Shown: positions 11,827 to 24,392, counted from the stretch's first letter. The stretch is 64,000 bases of DNA from Imbricaverruca yamaguchii (GCA_034440575.1 JAOTOL010001523.1:1008501-1072500); one strand, 5' to 3'. Translations and numbers: made by a program. The notes: a model not told the origin generated them from the sequence alone.

Positions 11827-12289
11827 CTTACAGGATTTGCTCCTCAGATCGCCTCAATGGGGAGATCAACTTTCTGATACGTTTAGAAAACTAAAATAAT
11901 CTCATGACATATTCGTCGGATTGAAGGAGAAGGCTCTAGATCCACAGGAGGGGTAGCAGGGCGCGGGAATTGGGGAACAATCAGTTTATTGTGGTCCCTC
12001 CTTCCCACGTCGCGGCAGGAATGTCCAAGTTTATATAGATGCCAGGACTGGGGCCGAGATGAAGCAAATGGTACGACGGAGAACTAGTTGCTTTTTGATA
12101 GCGATGGGCAAAATTGTCAACCAATCAGTGGCCAGTGACTGTAACGGCCATTCCCATTGGTGGAACCTCAGCATTCCACTCAGCTGGTGCATGGATGAGG
12201 AACATGCGCACCGACGGCGTTTAGGCGCGGCTATACTCACGAACTGAAAGAGGTGCATGACAGAACTGTACTAATTTATCATCAGAACC

Positions 12290-13220
12290 GTTACAGGAGC
12301 CCTCAGCGCCATACCGATAGCCAGTCTTCTTATGTACTCAAGCACGCCTCCACTCCACCACAGGAGGACACAACACCTCTGCCGCCACCACATCAAAATC
12401 AAATCCATTAAAAATCATCCGACACAGCGACGCTTTACGCCTCACAGATACGACTAGAGCCGATTTGGGTACGAACTTCCACAATTTAGTATTCAAATTG
12501 TCACGGCTCTCTTAGATCTCAACCTCGCAATGCCAAGCACTCCTGCGCGACCGCCCACAAGGCAATTCTGGACACTATGTCAACCAGTAGTCAAATACTG
12601 GATCTCGGAAAAGAAATCGATCAGCACATCGGCGGAAATTATTGGAATCTTCACAAGTTCGCTGATGACAACAATCACAAAACAATCGTATTCACGGATG
12701 GGTGGCCAACCTTGACGCGAGGTCAAGGTTGGCATCAGCAATACTGGACTAGGCCTTAGGCTTTCCAGGCCTCTACCGGATACCTTCTCCATCTACTCCG
12801 CGGAAGTAATGGCCATTCCGGAAGCTATCTCCATTATCATGAGACGTAAAGCTAGAAACGTAGTAATTTGCTCAGACTCCAAATTGGTCCTTCAGTCAAC
12901 TAGGCAAGGTCCACAACTGTCCACATCCAGTTATTGACAGAATCTAACAGATCGTGGCCCATAACGTAAGCAAGGACTTTTCTTTCCTCGGGATATCGGG
13001 CTACGCAAACATTCTAAGCAACGAAGAAACAGACGGGCTCGGAATGCGAGCCTTGGCATTAAAAACTTATTAAATATTTGGTAGACGAATGCAAAGTACT
13101 CCCACGACGCCACATTCGCCCGCGTCACTAGGACACGTGGACACAACACAACTCTACACGATACAAACATACCCACAACACCAAACCAACGGTATGCACA
13201 TGGAACACATCAAAGTACTT
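12290..13220 (+). mobile_element. LINE fragment with RNase H, decayed
   Basis: Same family as the antisense copy at 6480-8790. A TGALSAIPIAS-like segment begins near 12297. The RNase H region starts at about 12690 with VFTDGW (catalytic aspartate kept), followed across frameshifts by YSAEVMAI, VVICSDSK, and an ISGYANILSNEETDG segment that corresponds to the usual GH-N-x-x-A-D region of RNase H. The reverse transcriptase is missing. Several frameshifts show it is inactive. Its lower-coordinate boundary is uncertain. Confidence 0.78.
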
Positions 13221-13284
13221 CTATTTGTTAGGGAGTGAACTTGCTCCTCCCAAAATGTGGCTGAGCTTTAGCATGGGGTCGCGT

Positions 13285-13615
13285 TCCACGACAGATGGAC
13301 CAATGCACTTTCTCCCCATAAATTTTAATTGATGCCAAAATTTGCCCACATGGTAGTCCCTGGCTCTGAATACGGTTGGGCAAATTTCAGCCCGATTCGG
13401 CCAACGGTTTTTGAGCTATAGCGTCCGGCAGTATTTTTAGGTCGGATAATATGGATTGGCTTGACGATGGGTATCGCATGAATTAGAAGCGGAAAAGGTG
13501 GCAAATTGTATAAATTTCAGAAGAAAAACGATCAACTGAAGCACTCCCGGAAAATAACATCAGCATTTCCGACATTTTTGTGTTAGCGATCAAGTGTTAG
13601 GCAGATTTATCATTT
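13285..13615 (+). repeat. Interspersed repeat family A, + copy 1
   Basis: Matches 62700-63070 in the same orientation. Shared landmarks are CGACAGATGGACCAATGCAC (here with G, the other copy with C), GGCTCTGAATACGG, AAATTTCAGCCCGATTCGG, TATTTTTAGGTC and GAAGCGGAAAAGGTGGCAAA. It has no coding capacity. An inverted copy is at 15478-15858. Confidence 0.85.
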
Positions 13616-13619
13616 TTTA

Positions 13620-15477
13620 TTAAATGAAAATCGTTGCGTCTCTGTGGACTGCTGATGACTATGTGCTCAAGGCAACTAAAAACCGGGTTGTGTGTCCTCA
13701 CGCACATCTTTCCTCCCACCCCAACCGTACTTCGTGCATATATCCGTACTCCCTATCCGTAGATAACTCAATACTCCGATTGGAATATTGAAAGGGAATT
13801 TCGAAGAATAATTTGACAGTTCCCAAGATGCCCACAGCCCAAGATTCCATATTTACTCCAAAGGTCGGTTTCGGCCAACTTCGAAATCGACGCTGTTTTA
13901 TCTGCTTTAATTGTCCTAACATATGCACCATTGTGCAGCACGGTGTCCCCTGCGGAATGTCCACACGCGCAGTGTCCCAATAACGTGAATAATGAAGTCG
14001 CATGACTGATGTGAAAATCATGTTTCCGGGTAAAGCCTACGTGCATTGCGACAGCAAACAGTGGCTTGCAATAATTGTTCAATTGCACGTACGTATAAAT
14101 GATGCTCTGCAGGCAGATGTAAATCATAACTGTACTTCTTATTATGAGGTTAGCATGGTCGAATATGGTCAGACTGCATCGTTGTTATGTTCGATGGCAT
14201 TCAATACGTGTTGAAAGTAACCACCAGATGTTCTGAAGTAAAATTACGCCGCTACACGGGAATAAGCTACGAAACTATGGTTATAAAAAAGTCAGCCCCT
14301 GTTGAGGAAGTTACAAGAGCTGCATTGGAGAGCTACAAATGTGTAAGTTGGAAAAACAAGTTCTCATGATCTGGTGTTTATTTAGTTGTACTATCGCATC
14401 ATCGCTCGATTGTGCACTACTCAGTGCAGTGCAGTAATGTGCCAAAAATCCAGGGGAGCCAAAAACGAGAAATTGCAACCAAGGGAAGCTTGTAAAAATT
14501 GCTATGTTTTTTTGAAAGAACACGCTATGTATACCATGACAAAAGAAAACGCCCGTGTTTGCATTACGATAGGGATTCGACTGTACGTTCATGCAAATGA
14601 TGCCTACAGGTAGAATAATGGCATAATTGCACTTCTTGTTGTGAGGCCTGCATGATCAGATGTTTCCATTGCCAGACCACCAGATGTTCCGAACTAAAAT
14701 TACGTCGTTACACATAGATAAGCCTACGGATGACCTATCGGTAATACCCTCTGACCGACGCGGCCTTGGCAGTCCGCTGTGTCCAAGGTGGCATGCTGCA
14801 CTGTCAGTGTGGCACGCACTGATTGTCTGCAGCCGAGTTACCCATGAGCGAAGACAACAGTTTGGACGCATCTCACTCTCCCCTAGGGAAGCATTAGGGA
14901 ACGAGTTATCAATTGTTCGATCGGGACGGCTCTTCCGCTTCTTACCAGAAGTCAAGTTTCCTGTGATGTGATGTCCTGTGTACCTCAACAACTCGCTTTT
15001 TCACCTGCGAGGATCGTAGCGCGGCATGTCACACGTGTACCGATCCCTTCACATGCAGCTGTCTCGTCAGCTGACCTTCGTGCATATGCCATTGCTTGAC
15101 TGACGATGATATGGGCGCTGAATGATTGATGCACTTCGATATGCCCGTACACTTCAATACCAAACCTATTGGTAATGGATGACCATGAACTTTATGAAGT
15201 TATTAAGGCAACCTATAAGACTTATATCAGTACGTTTTAAATATTTTTTGTTCAGCCAATGTTTTTATATTACCCCTTCTTATTTCATTGTTTGATCCCC
15301 CGTAGTATCTCAATAGGAGACGACTTGCTCGAAATCCGCCCGTTCCGATAATCGGAAAATCATAGAAACCATGGAGAACGGACGGCTATATGGGAGATTT
15401 AGAATCAAAATGTATCTTTTAATATGATAACCAAATCAAGCCCGTATGTATTTATTCCACCAACTTTATCAATTTCA
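13620..15477. other. Intron, no gene seen
   Basis: Unique-looking AT-rich sequence. Two segments around 14010-14330 and 14510-14720 share short phrases (CAGGCAGATGTAAATCATAA versus a diverged counterpart, then CCACCAGATGTTC), suggesting an old duplication. No coding region can be supported. Confidence 0.45.
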
Positions 15478-15858
15478 ATGTACTAGGGGTCACAGAAGGT
15501 CACAAGGTCACGAGGCTATGGGGTTACCCCGAGGTGAAGCGTGAGTAATGTCGATATTTTATCACGGTTCTGTTCTCTGCAATCAATTTCTTCTCAAAGA
15601 TGCATTAAATGTCACACTTTCTCTTCATTAGATAAGATATATATCGCCAAAGACACCCTTGTTTTGTGACCGACCTAAAAATACTGCTGTAGACTATAAC
15701 TCCGAAAACGTTGGTCGGATCGAGCTAAAACTTGCTCCGCCGTGTTCCGAGCCGAAGACTTGCTCGCCGGTAGCTCACCAGTAGCCCAGTATACACGAAT
15801 GTTGGCCCAAATATAAACTTAGTGGGTGTAATTTTTTTTGGGTCGATCTGTCGTTGGA
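15478..15858 (-). repeat. Interspersed repeat family A, inverted copy
   Basis: The reverse complement begins CGACAGATCGACCCAA, passes CTTCGGCTCGGAACACGG and TATTTTTAGGTCGG, and ends with CCTCGTGACCTTGTGACC. These match the start, middle and end of the family A copy at 62700-63120 in order. The copy is diverged. Confidence 0.7.
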
Positions 15859-15859
15859 C

Positions 15860-17690
15860 TAATCATGGGTCCTTGGGCGTTGACTGGAAATAATGACGTG
15901 AAAAATATATTTACATCCCCAATCCCTTTGAAATATACTGTCACTGACAGATATGCATGCACCAAAATGTCACAAAGATATCGCAAAGCGAACTGTCGAC
16001 CGAGGAACATCTTACAAAAGCGTGAAATCCAAGCACCTCCTCCCCTTCTTTGTTATGATGTGCATAACTCCAGGTTCACAAAGCATTTCACTACTACTAC
16101 TGCGACTGGGTAAAGTACTGCTGTATCCGGGCATTTCATTCGGAGGGGTACTTATCTTGTGGGTTCCATCTAGTCACGTAGGAACCAATTATTTGTAAGT
16201 GATGCACTTGGACCCGCTATCAAGGGACGCACTTCTTTCGGGGGATGGGGGATGCTGCTGGAGCTTTCGGTGACGGTGCGTAAGTTCGAATCCAGTCGGC
16301 AGTTGAGGGAAGGGGTGGGAAGTTGGAATGGAGGAACAAAACAAGTATTTTATATTTCCTCATATTTCGGCAATGTATGTGTGAGACGTCATTACAAAAT
16401 GAATGTTTTACGAATAAAATGTGGCTATAACTTAAGATGAACGTCGAAAATGTCTCACTTCCTAAAATCAGGCCTTGTGGTGGGTGGGTGTGAGATTAGA
16501 GCATAGTTCGAGTGCTCTTTAGATTCACTAGTGGCAAGCACATTCGAACCTACTGCAGAGGTGCCTTTGTCTGCAAAATGCAAGGGGGATAAATTGGCTT
16601 CAACGAGGGGATAGCTTGCCCATATGAAGGACAGGCGCGCCATCCTCTGGTTGGAAAACTACTACTCAAATTTTCACCTGTGATAATCCATCGATATTTG
16701 GTAGCTTAGCTATATATATGTTCTGAGTGCAGTGCAATGGCACAGCAGCTGTGTCAAGGTTGTAGGTGCGGCGAGAGTGAGGGAGAGGGGGAGCCGGAGT
16801 GGGGAGGGACAGGCACTTTGAAGTCGATTCTCTATATCATTGGTGCAGTGAGGACTAATCTAAAGGGGACGACCCAAAAAAAGGAAATGGAAAGCGATAG
16901 CTTTCGGCACGGGAAGCGAGCAGGAAGTTTCGGGTTTTACGTGGTAACGATCTCAAAATTAATCCTTCGTCTAGCGTATTTCTGCCTCTTAAGAGGGCTG
17001 CCCTCTTGGCTGCAACTCTACTTTCTGTGCAAAGCCCGTCAGGTTTGTGCTGTGCCACTGGCGGTGGATCGGAGCCCGGAAAGAACAGATTCGCTAAAAC
17101 ACTGTACAATTCGACAAAGCGCTTCAACTCAACAAATATTATTTGTTCAGTTGAATACAACACCATAATCCTCATCACACCTGTCGATATTCTGCAAGAG
17201 TGCTCCAAATAAAAGGTGTTGCATATTGTCCCATCGGTGATATATGCTCTACTTTGTCCCATTACTTACTTTGCTACCAAGTGTAGATACAACAAAAGTA
17301 ATGCCAGAACATAACAGCTTTCTAGACAGTACTGACTAGTATACTTGAGTACGCAGTGGGACCAATTGCTTTTCAAAATTGCATCGTAAAATACGTATAT
17401 GATATGGTGAGCTACAGTTCAGTTACATCACTTAATATCCGCGGAGTCTGACTAAAGGGTGTCTATCAATTCCAAGGGTGTCTATCAATAACCACCACGA
17501 GCACTGACTCCACTTCGGCATCTGCCGCCCGATGGCTTCAACATGCATGGGTTTCTGACAACGCTGGCAGAGAAGTGGATGTACGTTGACAAGTAGGACA
17601 CCAAAAAAAGGTTCGCAGTCTATAAAGTCAGCAGTGAGGGAATCCCTGAGGAAGCCCTCCATCCCTAAAGTCAAATCGTCTGAGGATAGC
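15860..17690. other. Intron, no gene seen
   Basis: No repeat array or recognisable element. A purine-rich stretch lies at about 16770-16815. Short open frames on both strands around 16740-17260 lack domain resemblance. Confidence 0.45.
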
Positions 17691-17699
17691 GTCCGAAAT

Positions 17700-18250
17700 C
17701 GACCGCTCCTCTATATTGTCCTGCCTATCCTATCCTGCCTCTAATGTCCTGCCTCTCGTGCCCTAGCTCTCCTGTCCTGCCTCTCCTGTCCTGTCTCTCC
17801 TGTCCGGTCTCTCCTGTCCGGTGTCTCCTGTCCTGCCTGTCCTATGCTGTCTATCATGTCCAGTCTCTCCTGTCATGCGTCTGCTGTCCTTCCTCTCCTA
17901 TCTTGCCTCTCCAGTCCTGCCTCTCCTGTCCTGCCTATCCTGTCCTGCCTGTCCTATCTTGCCTGTCATGTCCAGTCTCTCCTGTCATGCGTCTGTTGTC
18001 CTTCCTCTCCTATCCTGCCTCTCCTGTCCTGCTTCTCCTGTCCGGTCTCTCATGTTCTGCCTGTCCTATCATGCCTGTCATGTCCGGTCTCTCTTGCAAT
18101 GCGTCTCCTGTTCTTCCTCTCCTGCCTTGCGTCTCCTGTCTTGCATCTTCTGTCTTGTGTCTCCTGTCTTGCGTCTCCTGTCTTGCGTCTCCTGCCCTGC
18201 GTCTCCTGGCCTGCCTCTCCTCTCCATTCTCTCCTGTCCGAACTCTCTTT
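17700..18250 (+). repeat. Polypyrimidine minisatellite, about 550 bp
   Basis: Degenerate 10- to 15-bp units built from CTCCTGTCCTGCCT, with TCATGTCCGGTCTCT-type variants. The + strand is about 75 percent pyrimidine, with purines mostly single G or AT steps. It is stop-free in three frames, which explains long leucine/serine/cysteine-rich frames. It lies in the intron between exons A and B. Confidence 0.93.
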
Positions 18251-18419
18251 CCCCACCGTTATATTCTCCAACTCAGTCACAGGCCCTTGCCACACTTCAC
18301 TGCCCACGTTTGCTAGCAAGTTCCACCAACCAGCTGCGACTCTCCTCTGGGTTTTCGCGCTCTGCGTCCCAATTATGCCAATTCCATCCTGTGTAAACAC
18401 GATAGCAGACGTCACAGTC

Positions 18420-18930
18420 GCATCACCGCCGCGGATATGTATCTGCGGCGCATCCCCACCACAATATCATCCCCACCGCAGACATATCCCGCCGCGGACA
18501 TACCCCCACCGTAGACACACCCCAACCGCCGAACACCCCCACCGCACTCGCATGCCACCGTCGGCCGCTGGCTAATTTGCTTTCCTCGAATTTAATTGGG
18601 ATTTGATGTCCGGCGGGCGTCGTTGGATTACTGTGCGCGGCCGACCGGCAGCCCGGCGACTGGCTGTTTGACACGTGGGGCGCGTGCGAGACGGCCGGCG
18701 GCCGATATGCAGAGACGGTGTTGATGTCGCCGCGAGATGCTGAGTGGGTGGTGAGGTGGGCCCGGGCTGCGAATCACGCGCCTATTCGCCGCCACCTCAG
18801 TGGTTCGCTCGTGCGTGAAGCCGGCCATCGACAACAGTGGCGGCTGATTTTGCCGCATAGACGCGTCAGCTTGGCTGCGGGTCTTCCATCTTCAATGCTG
18901 CTCTCTCGCCAAGGATGCTGGTGGCTGTGA
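18420..18930. other. CpG-dense segment
   Basis: From 18420 the sequence is C-rich, with several CACCGCCGCGGACATA-like short repeats up to about 18550. A CpG-rich unique segment follows to 18930, with GCGCGGCCGACCGGCAGC near 18636. No exon with matching splice sites and phase was found. It may be a CpG island or regulatory element, but this is inference. Confidence 0.4.
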
Positions 18931-19110
18931 ATCGCATCCAGAGCAAAATTAATTAAACCAGCGCGGCTTATAATGTGATACTCGGATTGAATTAGATTAT
19001 AATTTAAATACGTGAGTGCACTGGACAGTGCCTGGCAAATTGCACTTTGCCTCACAATAATATTTCATCTATGCGGCTTACTGTACCAGAAAATGAGAGA
19101 CTGGCTTGAA
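18930..19110. promoter_or_regulatory. Candidate cis-regulatory segment with homeodomain-type sites
   Basis: An AT-rich stretch directly after a CpG-rich one holds AAAATTAATTAAAC at about 18945 and GATTATAATTTAAA near 18994. TAATTA cores are typical homeodomain sites. Similar TTTAATTAATGG occurs at 20158 on the far side of the next array. This is inference from motif content only; such short motifs occur by chance. Confidence 0.2.
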
Positions 19111-19269
19111 ATTTCAGCTAACGTTAAATAATCCATGTCATTTGCTATGCGAGCTGACCTGGGCCATCCTCGAAGCGACACCTTTGCATAATATCCATTT
19201 GCATTGCTATACCACGTGCAACCACGTGCCCATTGTTCCTTACCATAGCTACACGCCCATTGATACTGC

Positions 19270-20128
19270 ACGGCGAATTCTACACACGCCAACACCACAC
19301 CCGACGGCCGAGTCTACACACGCCAACACACCTGACGGCCGAGTCTACTCACGCCAACACCACATCCGACGGCCGAGTCTACACACACGCCAACACCACA
19401 CCCGACGGCCGAGTCTATTCACGCCAACACCACATCCGACGGCCGAGTCTACACACGCCAACACACCCGACGGCCGAGTCTACTCACGCCAACACCACAC
19501 CCGACGGCCGAGTCTACACACGCCACCACACCCGACGGCCGAGTCTACACACGCCACCACACCCGACGGCCGAGTCTACACACGCCAACACCACACCCGA
19601 CGGCCGAGTCTACACACGCCACCACACCCGACGGCCGAGTCTACATACGCCAACACACCCGACGGCCGAGTCTACACACGCCAACATCACACCCGACGGC
19701 CGAGTCTACACACACAAACACCACACCCGACGGCCGAGTCTACACACGCCACCACACCCGACGGCCGAGTCTACACACGCCAACACCACACCCGACGGCT
19801 GAGACTGCACACGCCACCACACCCGACGGCCGAGTCTACCGACGCCGACTAACACCCGACGGCCGAGTCTATTCACGCCAACACACCCGACGGCCGAGTC
19901 TACACACACAAACACCACACCCGACGGCCGAGTCTACTCACGCCACCACACCCGACGGCCGAGTCTACACACGCCAACACACCCGACGGCCGAGTCTACT
20001 CACGCCAACACACCCGACGGCCGAGTCTACACACGCCAACACCACACCCGACGGCCGAGTCTACACACGCCAACAAACACCACACCCGACGGCCGAGTCT
20101 ACACACGCCAACACCACACCCGACGCTT
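19270..20128 (+). repeat. CpG-rich 28-34-bp minisatellite, about 28 copies
   Basis: Every unit carries CCGACGGCCGAGTCTAC followed by a variable linker: ACACGCCAACACCACAC, the shorter ACACGCCAACACAC, or ACACGCCACCACAC. Only the linker length varies while the CpG core is almost invariant, which suggests homogenisation with slippage confined to the linker. The unit contains CGGCCG. All long open frames here are array products. Confidence 0.96.
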
Positions 20129-20139
20129 GAAATAACGCC

Positions 20140-21365
20140 CACCAACCTGTTGATCCGATTTAATTAATGGTGTGGATCACCACAAGAATTCAGATGGAAA
20201 GCGACTTGGATATTTATGACAGACAGACCTCTGGCGCTGCCAGCAGGCCAATCAGAACTGGCTGCGCGAGCCGGGAATCCCTCACCAAGTTTCAATTTAA
20301 TTCAACAAAATCCAAGTGATTAGGAACAGGCTCGATGCCAATTTAGCGCCAACTGCTGAGAGTTTCGTCAATATCCATCCACGAGATGATGTAGCAATCA
20401 GAAACCTCTCGGGCTAGCTATCAGGTGACCTTCCAACTCACACACAGGCACTCGGAGCAGCGACTACAACTTTGGAAAGCGAACTTACAAACCATCCCAT
20501 GCTACAAGTAACAACCATGGAAACTCCTTCCTTGGCTGGCTGATCGATTTGTATTTTTACTCTATATCATGAGCAATATATGTATTGAGAAAATGTTTTG
20601 GGCTGCTATACGGACGCATGCTTCCATGGATGCTTACTTGTGCTGGCTACTGGTTGAATTGCTTCAGCAGGTACGAAAACAGGTTTTGTTTGCATTCCCT
20701 GTGCACGCTCCCTACCTGCCCATCCTCTGCCGTTGTCACCTTTCTATGACCTTTCTGGTCCAAACCACATTGGTGCCCTTCACTGGCCATGTCCCCGTCA
20801 CGTCCAGTGTATGGTGTTTCAATCCTCGCTGACATCCAAGATTTCTCAATATCATATACCCGTACTCATTTCGGAAAGTATGCTTTTAATGCTAATTGGT
20901 TACCACACTTTAAAAGAATTACGCCTTTGATGCCACCAGCCTCCGATTGCACACTGCGGAGCCACGCCTCTCATCATTGCCCCGCAACTGTATCTGTACC
21001 GCAGAGCCGGTACATCTGTACCTCAGAGCCGGCTAGCCATACTCAGTGAGCTAGGAATCTATAACCTCCTGCCATAGAGCAGGCTGGGGCAGTGCCCCCT
21101 CCAGCGGTGTTGCTCGGGGCCATTTGGGACGCTCATTGGTCCAGATGCCACTCGGGTATTCGCCGCACACGGCGGCAACCGACTCGATGGCGTCGGCTCT
21201 TCCTCAGCATAGTGACGTCATAGAGAGTTACTGCTTTGTTATGATGCCGTCAAGCCGGTGAGATAGTGGCCATTCGCAATTGACATTGTAATCGGTCTCG
21301 ATCTGCTCACTGCTGAAATCCCACTGCGCCGCATTTCCGCCAATACAGAGAAGTGGGCACAAACT
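20140..21365. other. Intron, no gene seen
   Basis: Includes TTTAATTAATGG and TTTCAATTTAATTCAAC near 20158 and 20291, which resemble the AT-rich stretch on the other side of the preceding array. Nothing else can be supported. Confidence 0.45.
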
Positions 21366-21367
21366 GC

Positions 21368-21552
21368 TCGGTATCAAGCTACAGATGACAGTAGGCACAT
21401 CCTGTGCGGTATCAAGCTACAGATGACAGTAGTCACATCCTGTGCGGTATCAAGGTACAGATAATAATAGGTACATCCTGTACGGTATCAATCTACAGAT
21501 GACAGTAGGCACATCCTGTGCGGTATCGAGCTACAGACAACAGTAGGCACAT
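21368..21552. repeat. 38-bp minisatellite, five copies
   Basis: Units contain GCGGTATCAAGCTACAG and TAGGCACATCCTGT, with point variants (AAGGTACAG, AATCTACAG, GAGCTACAG). The copy order is clear, and the repeat fades after 21552. Confidence 0.92.
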
Positions 21553-21771
21553 CGTGCCACCTGACATATAGGAGAGAGCGCGGCACAGTCGCAATGCGAC
21601 ATGGATAATTGTATGTAGCAGATTGACGTTTTAAATTGAGTTCAGTGAGGATACATGTGATGCCAAAGGAGCATGATTTCGTCTCCAGTACCGCATGCAA
21701 GGTTTCCGTTACGAAGTTATCTCACAAATTGAACACTATGTTCAAGATTATTAAAATTGCAAGACAGATGT

Positions 21772-22250
21772 GGAGCCCGTGCAGGACCGGAGGTGGAGCC
21801 GTACAGCCGTGTCCGTACAGGACATACAGCCGTGTCCGTGCAGGACAGAGGTGGAGCCGTACAGCCGTGTCCGTGCAGGACATACAGCCGTGTCCGTGCA
21901 GGCCGGAGGTGGAGCCATACAGCCGTGTCCGTGCAGGACATACAGCCGTGTCCGTGCAGGACATACAGCCGTGTCCGTGCAGGACAGGAGGTGGAGCCAT
22001 ACAGCCGTGTCCGTGCAGGACAGAGGTGGAGCCATACAGCCGTGTCCGTACAGGACATACAGCCGTGTCAGTGCAGGACAGAGGTGGAGCCGTACAGCCG
22101 TGTCCGTGCAGGACGGAGGTGGAGCCATACAGCCGTGTCCGTGCAGGACATACAGCCGTGTCCGTGCAGGCCGGAGGTGGGGCCATACAGTCGTGTCCGT
22201 GCAGGACGGAGGTGGAGCCGTACAGCCGTGTCCGTGCAGGACAACAGCCT
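21772..22250 (+). repeat. Two-module minisatellite (23-bp and 35-bp units)
   Basis: All units begin GTGTCCGTGCAGGAC and end TACAGCC. The short form (S) has only CA between; the long form (L) inserts AGAGGTGGAGCCA or a close variant. Reading from 21772 the order is L S L S L S S L L S L L S L L, then a decayed end. One L unit has an extra G. The array is stop-free on both strands, giving spurious open frames in most frames. Confidence 0.95.
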
Positions 22251-22384
22251 GTACAGGACCATACAGGCTGAGAGACTGGCACGGCATCACTACTGTTGAC
22301 CATGGTTGACCAGTGTATGCGACCAGGCTGAAAGTACCGCTAAAACCGGCAGGCTAAAGCTAGCTTAGTCATCCAGGGACCGAG

Positions 22385-22545
22385 ATTGGCCAAAGTTGGT
22401 AAACACACCGGTACGTTTCGGCCACCCTTCTCAGAAGAGGCACAACAACTGCCTATGTCTGGCTGTGTTACATTTCCTATGATGTGCTGTCAAGCAAATA
22501 GTTGTGTTGTTTTAGTTTTGAAAATAAAGTTGGAGTAGCATCAAA
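22385..22545 (-). mobile_element. Penelope-like terminal fragment
   Basis: The minus strand reads CTTCTGAGAAGGGTGGCC then GAAACGT near 22407-22438. This matches the CTGAAGAAGG-GGCC-GAAACGT pattern seen at the end of the Penelope-like fragment at 10955-11000. No coding part is present. Boundaries are uncertain. Confidence 0.4.
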
Positions 22546-22554
22546 GGGAGAATT

Positions 22555-22650
22555 GTTTGTTTATTGAGTGGTTCACGACGCACTTTATGCACATCCACGG
22601 CTAATGGCGCCGCCCACACTGTTTCGCCGGTGGGCCGCGGGATTGGCAAG
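22555..22650 (-). mobile_element. SINE family 1, 5'-truncated, with target-site duplication
   Basis: The segment matches the body and tail of the SINE at 10677-10849 (GGCGCCGCCCACACTGTTTC, GCCGGTGGGCCGCGGGATTGG). It ends inside the body before the tRNA head, so it is truncated at its 5' end, as happens when reverse transcription stops early. It is flanked by GGGAGAATT at 22546-22554 and 22651-22659. Confidence 0.88.
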
Positions 22651-22659
22651 GGGAGAATT

Positions 22660-24340
22660 CACAGGTGATTGATGGGATGGGTGGCATGCTGATGCAAGTG
22701 CCAGGGTCGTGTGGGAACTGGAGACATTCATCAAAGAAGTTTGAGAGAAACAATTATTCTGCTTTACTCTTACTACTCTCTGCCAATTACTCCCTATAGC
22801 ACCTACTCTTTAGTCTGCTCCTACACAGGGCCCTCCCATATCATATAACTGTGAAGAGTGCCGAAAGACAACCGCGGTCGACTTTCATATGGGTAGTTTG
22901 ATATATATTAATGTACTAAAGCATAGGAACACCACTGGTGAGAGCTTATGCCTCATCTTGGCCTTAGCCATATGCGGCAGAGTCCTCATATTCTGAAAGT
23001 GTGTAGACAAGCGCATACTGCAGTCTCTGAAATATGTGTGAAATATGTTCACTGATGTGCACGAAAATCAACATGTTTGCACACTGATAATCACCAGGTT
23101 TACATATTTTGGAGATCTGCAAATAGCCTTGGCATCAATGGCGGATCCAGTGATATGGGAGTATCTCGACCATGCGCCGCCGCATGATCGCGATCAGGGA
23201 GGTGACAAATGAACATTCGTCACCTCCCACAAAAGAGCAATGAGAACTTCAAGCCGCTGGATAGAGCTGTATGGAACCGATCGCGAGATGAATATGTGCC
23301 TTGGGAAAAACAGTTTTTTATTTGTACGAAGGCGACACTTGATATAGAATCAATCCTGCAATCGTTGCTTTGACGCGAATCGGCGCGCATTTTATAAAAA
23401 GTCGCGCAGCTGAATAATGATGCTACTTTAGTCACATAAATGTATCAGGTGACTTTCGTCCAGTACTGAAAGCCAGTCGTTCAGATCTAGGCATTGGCCG
23501 GGCAAAATGTGTTTCAGCCAACGGGTGCGTTCGGGTTATTTCAAGCCAGTTGCCAAACAATGAGCTGAAACTTAGGAATGAAGTAATAATGGGATAATAA
23601 AGTAGCAATACATTTCAGTAAATTATGTCCTGCTGTGCAGACGGTTGAAACCTTTGCTATTTGTGTAGTGTTCGCAACCATTGTGTGTCTGAAAATTCTG
23701 CAATGCTCATAGATGTACATTTAACGCTGATTTTAATTGCCTTTTGATGAACCATGCCATGTCTCCTACATGGTGGAGAATGTGAATTTTTCGTAGGAGA
23801 ATTGAAACATTTTTGTGTGTAATTGTCCACCCATTAGAATTCAGTGGCGTAATTTCGAGGGCGATTTAGTGGGATTTTATTCACGTGAGTTGCAAAGAGG
23901 TTGGCGGATTATTGATAAGTTCACCGTCACAAACAAAAAGTAAGCAACAACACGACGGGCTGGATCCACTCTTGTTTGAGAAAATCTTCAGCTTCACCTC
24001 CGCTAGTCTTTTTCGCCTCCGCTAGATTTAGCTCGTCTTAAAAGGTTCCTTCCGAACCTCACAATGCAAGACATTAGCCACTGACTGCGACCGGCTGTAA
24101 TTCATCGATGTAATGCCTGTAGATGGTACGCCATTCAGGGCCGCACGTCGTTCCTCCTGGGCACATCTCACTATCAACATCACTAGGTCAGGGCTCGCAA
24201 GTTAACATCTGTCCACCATCAGATAACAACGGACCACACCTGGTCGATGCGCCCTAAAACTCAAATAATCAACCAACCAAGAGAACAACGGATGTCCGGC
24301 AGTACACGCCACCCAAGCAGTGCTCGTGCAACATTGTTCC
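22660..24340. other. Intron, no gene seen
   Basis: Unique-looking sequence. A short inverted pair, GAGGTGACAAATG and CGTCACCTCCC, lies near 23199-23229. No coding region is supported. Confidence 0.45.
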
Positions 24341-24348
24341 TTCGGCAG

Positions 24349-24392
24349 CGGTCGTGCAATATTTCTCCTTCGGCAGCAGTATTGCACGACCG
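24349..24392. repeat. Perfect hairpin, 13-bp arms
   Basis: CGGTCGTGCAATA (24349-24361) is the exact reverse complement of 24380-24392, with an 18-nt loop. A related unpaired copy (CTTCGGCAGCGG, GCTCGTGCAACATT) precedes it at about 24323-24350. Confidence 0.9.

Noticed and set aside
12240..12300. Hammerhead ribozyme (CTGATGA on the minus strand near 12280)
   Set aside because: The GAAA core and pairing stems are missing.
16243..16320. tRNA-like segment with GTTCGAATCC
   Set aside because: Only a B-box-like match; no A box at proper distance and no cloverleaf pairing that I can see.
17744..18575. Cysteine/leucine-rich frames that look like a secreted protein
   Set aside because: They arise from the polypyrimidine array in all three frames at once.
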